Below are positions 5,768 to 7,313 of a stretch of 7,313 nucleotides of DNA, in pieces. Under the pieces are notes generated by a model. That model ran no database searches. It had not been told where the DNA came from and was given only the letters and a program-made list of their open reading frames with translations. A program made the position numbers and the translations under genes. Origin of the DNA: DASUBV01 sp035763085. GTDB lineage: Bacteria > Actinomycetota > Actinomycetes > Streptosporangiales > Streptosporangiaceae. The stretch is taken from contig DASUBV010000136.1 of assembly GCA_035763085.1 (NCBI GenBank), positions 1 to 7,313 of the forward strand, read 5' to 3'. Numbering within the stretch: position 1 is the first letter of the stretch; each line of letters opens with the position of its first letter.

Positions 5768-6355
5768 TCAGCGCCGCCGGTAGTGCACGCCCAGCGCGCC
5801 ATCCGGCAGCGTCGTCGAGGACACCAGGTCCCAGGCGATCGACACGCCGTCGGGCAGCAGTCGCAGTCCGCCGCCCAGCAGCACCGGCACCACGGCCAGC
5901 CGCAGGTCATCGACCAGGCCGGCGGCCAGCATCGACTGGATCAGTGTCGCGCTGTTGAGCACCAGGATGTCGCGCCCCGGCTCGGCCTTCAGCGTCGCGA
6001 CCGCCGTATCCGCATCGCGGAAGACCCGGCTGTTCTCCCAGGTCGCCTCCGCCTCCGGCAGGGTTGTCGACACCACGCCCTTCTCGACCGAGCACAGCCA
6101 GCGCCCGACGTCGCGGGTGCGCGCCGGTGTCTGCTGGTCGGCGGTGATCCCAGGCCATACGGCGTGGAATCCGAGGTAGTTGCTGCGGCCCAGCAGCGCG
6201 GTGCTGCAGCCCCGCCAGATGCCCTCGAAATACTCAGCCGTGGCCGGCCGCATGACGTGCTCATAGAGCCAGGCGTCGTGCTCGGGGCCCTGCGGCCCGC
6301 TGGAATACCCGTCGATGGAGACGGTGCACCAGGCCATCACCCGACGCTCGCTCAT
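5768..6355 (-). CDS. Dihydrofolate reductase / RibD C-terminal domain-like reductase
   Basis: The 195-residue protein is one RibD_C/DHFR-like domain. The N-terminal strand VMAWCTVSIDGYSSG (6-20) is the family's 'sxDGyia' start. STALLGRSNYLGFHAVWP (51-68) is the 'llGRxTYe' segment that binds the cofactor's nucleotide part. DILVLNSATLIQSMLAAGLV (129-148), then DDLRLAVVPVLLGGGLRLL (149-167), is the 'gLvDElrL...PvlLGgG' hallmark. Such stand-alone proteins are presumed NADPH-dependent reductases, but few have a known substrate, and this need not be a true folate enzyme or part of riboflavin synthesis. ATG 6355 has AGGAG (6368-6364) 8 bases upstream; TTG 6358 is a less likely start. It is convergent with the double-GNAT gene, with a 54-bp gap and no strong terminator. 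Confidence 0.87.
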   Translation of the reverse strand: MSERRVMAWCTVSIDGYSSGPQGPEHDAWLYEHVMRPATAEYFEGIWRGCSTALLGRSNYLGFHAVWPGITADQQTPARTRDVGRWLCSVEKGVVSTTLPEAEATWENSRVFRDADTAVATLKAEPGRDILVLNSATLIQSMLAAGLVDDLRLAVVPVLLGGGLRLLPDGVSIAWDLVSSTTLPDGALGVHYRRR

Positions 6356-6426
6356 CAAGATCTCTCCTTCGTCTGGGCCGCGGCAGCTGCCCGGCCATGC
6401 CTCGTCATCCGGAGTCGCTCAGCCAG

Positions 6427-6449
6427 CATGACCGCGCTAGCCGGTCATG
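6427..6449. repeat. Inverted repeat upstream of the reductase gene
   Basis: CATGACCG (6427-6434) and CGGTCATG (6442-6449) are perfect 8-bp arms around a 7-base centre. The element lies about 72 bp upstream of the reductase ATG at 6355 and covers the TAG that ends the MFS remnant. It could be an operator for the reductase, or a hairpin left from the old transporter gene's end. No T-run follows on either strand. Confidence 0.45.
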
Positions 6450-6697
6450 GTGCGGTGGTCAGCGCCTGGCATGTTGACCAGGAAGATCCAGTGCCATGAC
6501 AGCAGCCCGGTGAGAATGCCGCCGAGCAGCGCTCCGATGCTCCCGCCGCCCGAGCAGACCAGGCCGAACACGCCCATTGCCCTGGCTCGCTCACCAGGCT
6601 CGGGGAACAGCGACACTGCCAGCGACAGGGCAGCCGCGGACGCCACCGCCCCGCCCAGCCCCTGAATGGCCCGGGCCGCCACCAGAAAAACCCTGCC
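6437..6697 (-). pseudogene. Remnant of an MFS (DHA2/EmrB-like) drug exporter
   Basis: About 75 residues match the middle of a 14-helix MFS drug:proton antiporter: RVFLVAARAIQGLGGAVASA (motif-C-like part of helix 4), SLFPEPGERARAMGVFG (loop and helix 5), then SGGGSIGALLGGILTGLLSW and HWIFLVN (helix 6). A working protein needs about 400-500 residues. Here homology begins abruptly near 6697, after unrelated EYAAWHPG, and ends after VNMP with GADHRTMTG and a stop (6439-6437). Helices 1-3 and everything past helix 6 are missing, so this is a relic, not a small gene. GTG 6682 could start an 81-residue ORF, but it has no convincing Shine-Dalgarno sequence. Confidence 0.72.
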
Positions 6698-6838
6698 CGG
6701 GTGCCATGCCGCATATTCATCGTCTTCCTCCAGGCAGGCCGCGAACTCAGGGACGGAGGAGCGCCTCGACGTCCAGGCTGCTGTCGGCCCTGCCGGCGAT
6801 GACGATCCATTCGTGCCGACGGAGATGGGCGAGGAAAC

Positions 6839-7099
6839 TCATCGCTCCGGTGCGGGACGGACTCGCCACTGCGGCGGATGCCGTGACCTGCCGCCGAAAG
6901 GCGACAGCACCAGCACCCGTCCGTATCCAGCTGCCAGATCGGCATTCTCGTTGCGTCGGTAGCCGCCGTCGATGTATCGGCTGCCGCCGATGCGGCAAGC
7001 AGGGACACCGAAGCCGCTGGAGGTGCTGGCGGCAACCGCGTCCACCAGGCCGACTCCGCTGTGGCGGTCGAACACGACACTTACAAGAACGTCGAGCGC
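6839..7099 (-). pseudogene. Remnant of a patatin-like phospholipase
   Basis: The minus strand encodes VVFDRHSGVGLVDAVAASTS and, further on, CRIGGSRYIDGGYRRNENAD, then LAAGYGRVLVLSPFGGRSR. This is the C-terminal half of a patatin (RssA-type) Ser-Asp hydrolase; 'DGG' carries the catalytic aspartate, and 'NADLAAGxxRVLVLsPxGG' follows it in actinobacterial members. The N-terminal half, with the oxyanion Gly-rich loop and the GxSxG serine, is absent. An in-frame TAG stands at 7102-7100, only about 10 residues before the recognisable part, and homology stops after GGRSRHPPQW, ending in TGA at 6841-6839. The protein could not be active. Bases 6700-6838 carry only an open frame (6998-6747, minus) with no recognised family. 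Confidence 0.7.
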
Positions 7100-7176
7100 C
7101 TATGGCGACGGCGTTGGTCCTGCATATCTACCGCCTGGCCGCTGAGTAAGGCCGGCCGCCGGGCCGGGCCGGGCGA

Positions 7177-7207
7177 TTGAACGAATGCCGGTGACCATTC
7201 GTATTCT
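7177..7207 (+). promoter_or_regulatory. Promoter-like element with a dyad between -35 and -10 (MerR-type layout)
   Basis: -35-like TTGAAC (7177-7182) and -10-like TATTCT (7202-7207) are 19 bp apart. Between them, and overlapping both, is a perfect inverted repeat: ACGAATG (7181-7187), 8 bases, CATTCGT (7196-7202). Too long a spacer plus a dyad in it is the hallmark of promoters activated by MerR-family regulators, which untwist the spacer. A TetR-type repressor site is the other reading. The promoter faces the ORF at 7239, with a start point near 7213. Confidence 0.5.
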
Positions 7208-7238
7208 TCGTTGGGGCCGGTCGGTGTAGGTGGTGATC

Positions 7239-7313
7239 ATGCCGGGGGAGCGGGCGGGGGCCGTGTCGCAGCGAGCGACGGCAGCGCCGGTACGGGCGCC
7301 CGTTACTGAACTG
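7239..7313 (+). CDS. N-terminus of an unidentified gene, cut by window edge
   Basis: ATG 7239 opens 25 codons (MPGERAGAVSQRATAAPVRA, then PVTEL) with no stop before the window end. AGGTGG (7228-7233) lies 5 bases upstream and acts as a plausible Shine-Dalgarno sequence; an in-frame TAG at 7227-7229 closes the frame upstream. The residues visible are an unstructured Ala/Pro/Arg-rich leader that fits many families and gives no function. The dyad-bearing promoter 30 bp upstream supports a real gene. Confidence 0.4.
   Translation, partial: MPGERAGAVSQRATAAPVRAPVTEL

Noticed and set aside
6747..6998. Minus-strand ORF with SFLAHLRRHEWIVIAGRADS
   Set aside because: It overlaps the patatin relic in another frame, has no convincing start signal, and I recognise no family. 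It could be part of a decayed gene continuing one frame over (PEFAACLEEDDEYAAW), but the evidence is too thin to call.
7073..7117. HDTYKNVERLWRRRW on the plus strand, reminiscent of the C-terminal YREK region of IS5-type transposases
   Set aside because: The match is about 12 residues, with no inverted repeats, target duplications or other transposase motifs nearby, and it overlaps the patatin relic on the other strand.
1..7313. CRISPR array, tRNA, rRNA, complete insertion sequence, phage genes or replication origin
   Set aside because: No regularly spaced repeats, tRNA or rRNA-like stretches, transposase cores or DnaA-box clusters were seen.

Overview
The base composition is very GC-rich, start codons are often GTG, and several promoters sit directly on start codons. 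Together these point to a chromosomal segment of a high-GC actinomycete. No rRNA, tRNA, CRISPR array or intact insertion sequence was seen. I could run no database search, so all family names rest on motifs read directly from the translations.

Layout. (1) The left edge holds the N-terminus of a minus-strand ECF-type sigma factor, divergent from an FAD-dependent, phytoene-desaturase-like oxidoreductase (188-1453, +). (2) A minus-strand block follows, read from right to left: a MocR/GntR-PLP regulator (4584-3280), an XRE-cupin regulator (3151-2594), azlC (2510-1839) and azlD (1839-1523). AzlC and AzlD are the two parts of a branched-chain amino acid export family. azlD carries an apparent one-base frameshift that scrambles its last third. 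(3) Divergent from the MocR gene, and overlapping it at the start codons, is a fusion of two GNAT acetyltransferase domains (4577-5713, +). (4) A convergent dihydrofolate-reductase/RibD_C-like reductase lies at 6355-5768 (-). (5) From 6437 to about 7100 is a gene graveyard, with an MFS drug-exporter remnant and a patatin-like phospholipase remnant. (6) At the right edge a promoter-like element with a dyad between its -35 and -10 precedes an ORF cut by the window end.

How the parts may work together. The XRE-cupin protein probably controls itself and azlCD, because nearly identical 16-bp palindromes (15 of 16 bases the same) lie upstream of its own gene and across the -35 box of azlC. The MocR protein probably controls the double GNAT through two direct TGTACT repeats, 21 bp apart, in their shared start region. 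An amino-compound sensor, an acetyltransferase and an amino acid exporter side by side suggest a small unit for sensing, modifying or expelling an amino acid-like compound. That link is inferred from position and general family roles only.

The strongest observations for follow-up are the shared XRE operators, the azlD frameshift, the overlapping MocR/GNAT start region, and the MerR-like promoter at the right edge.
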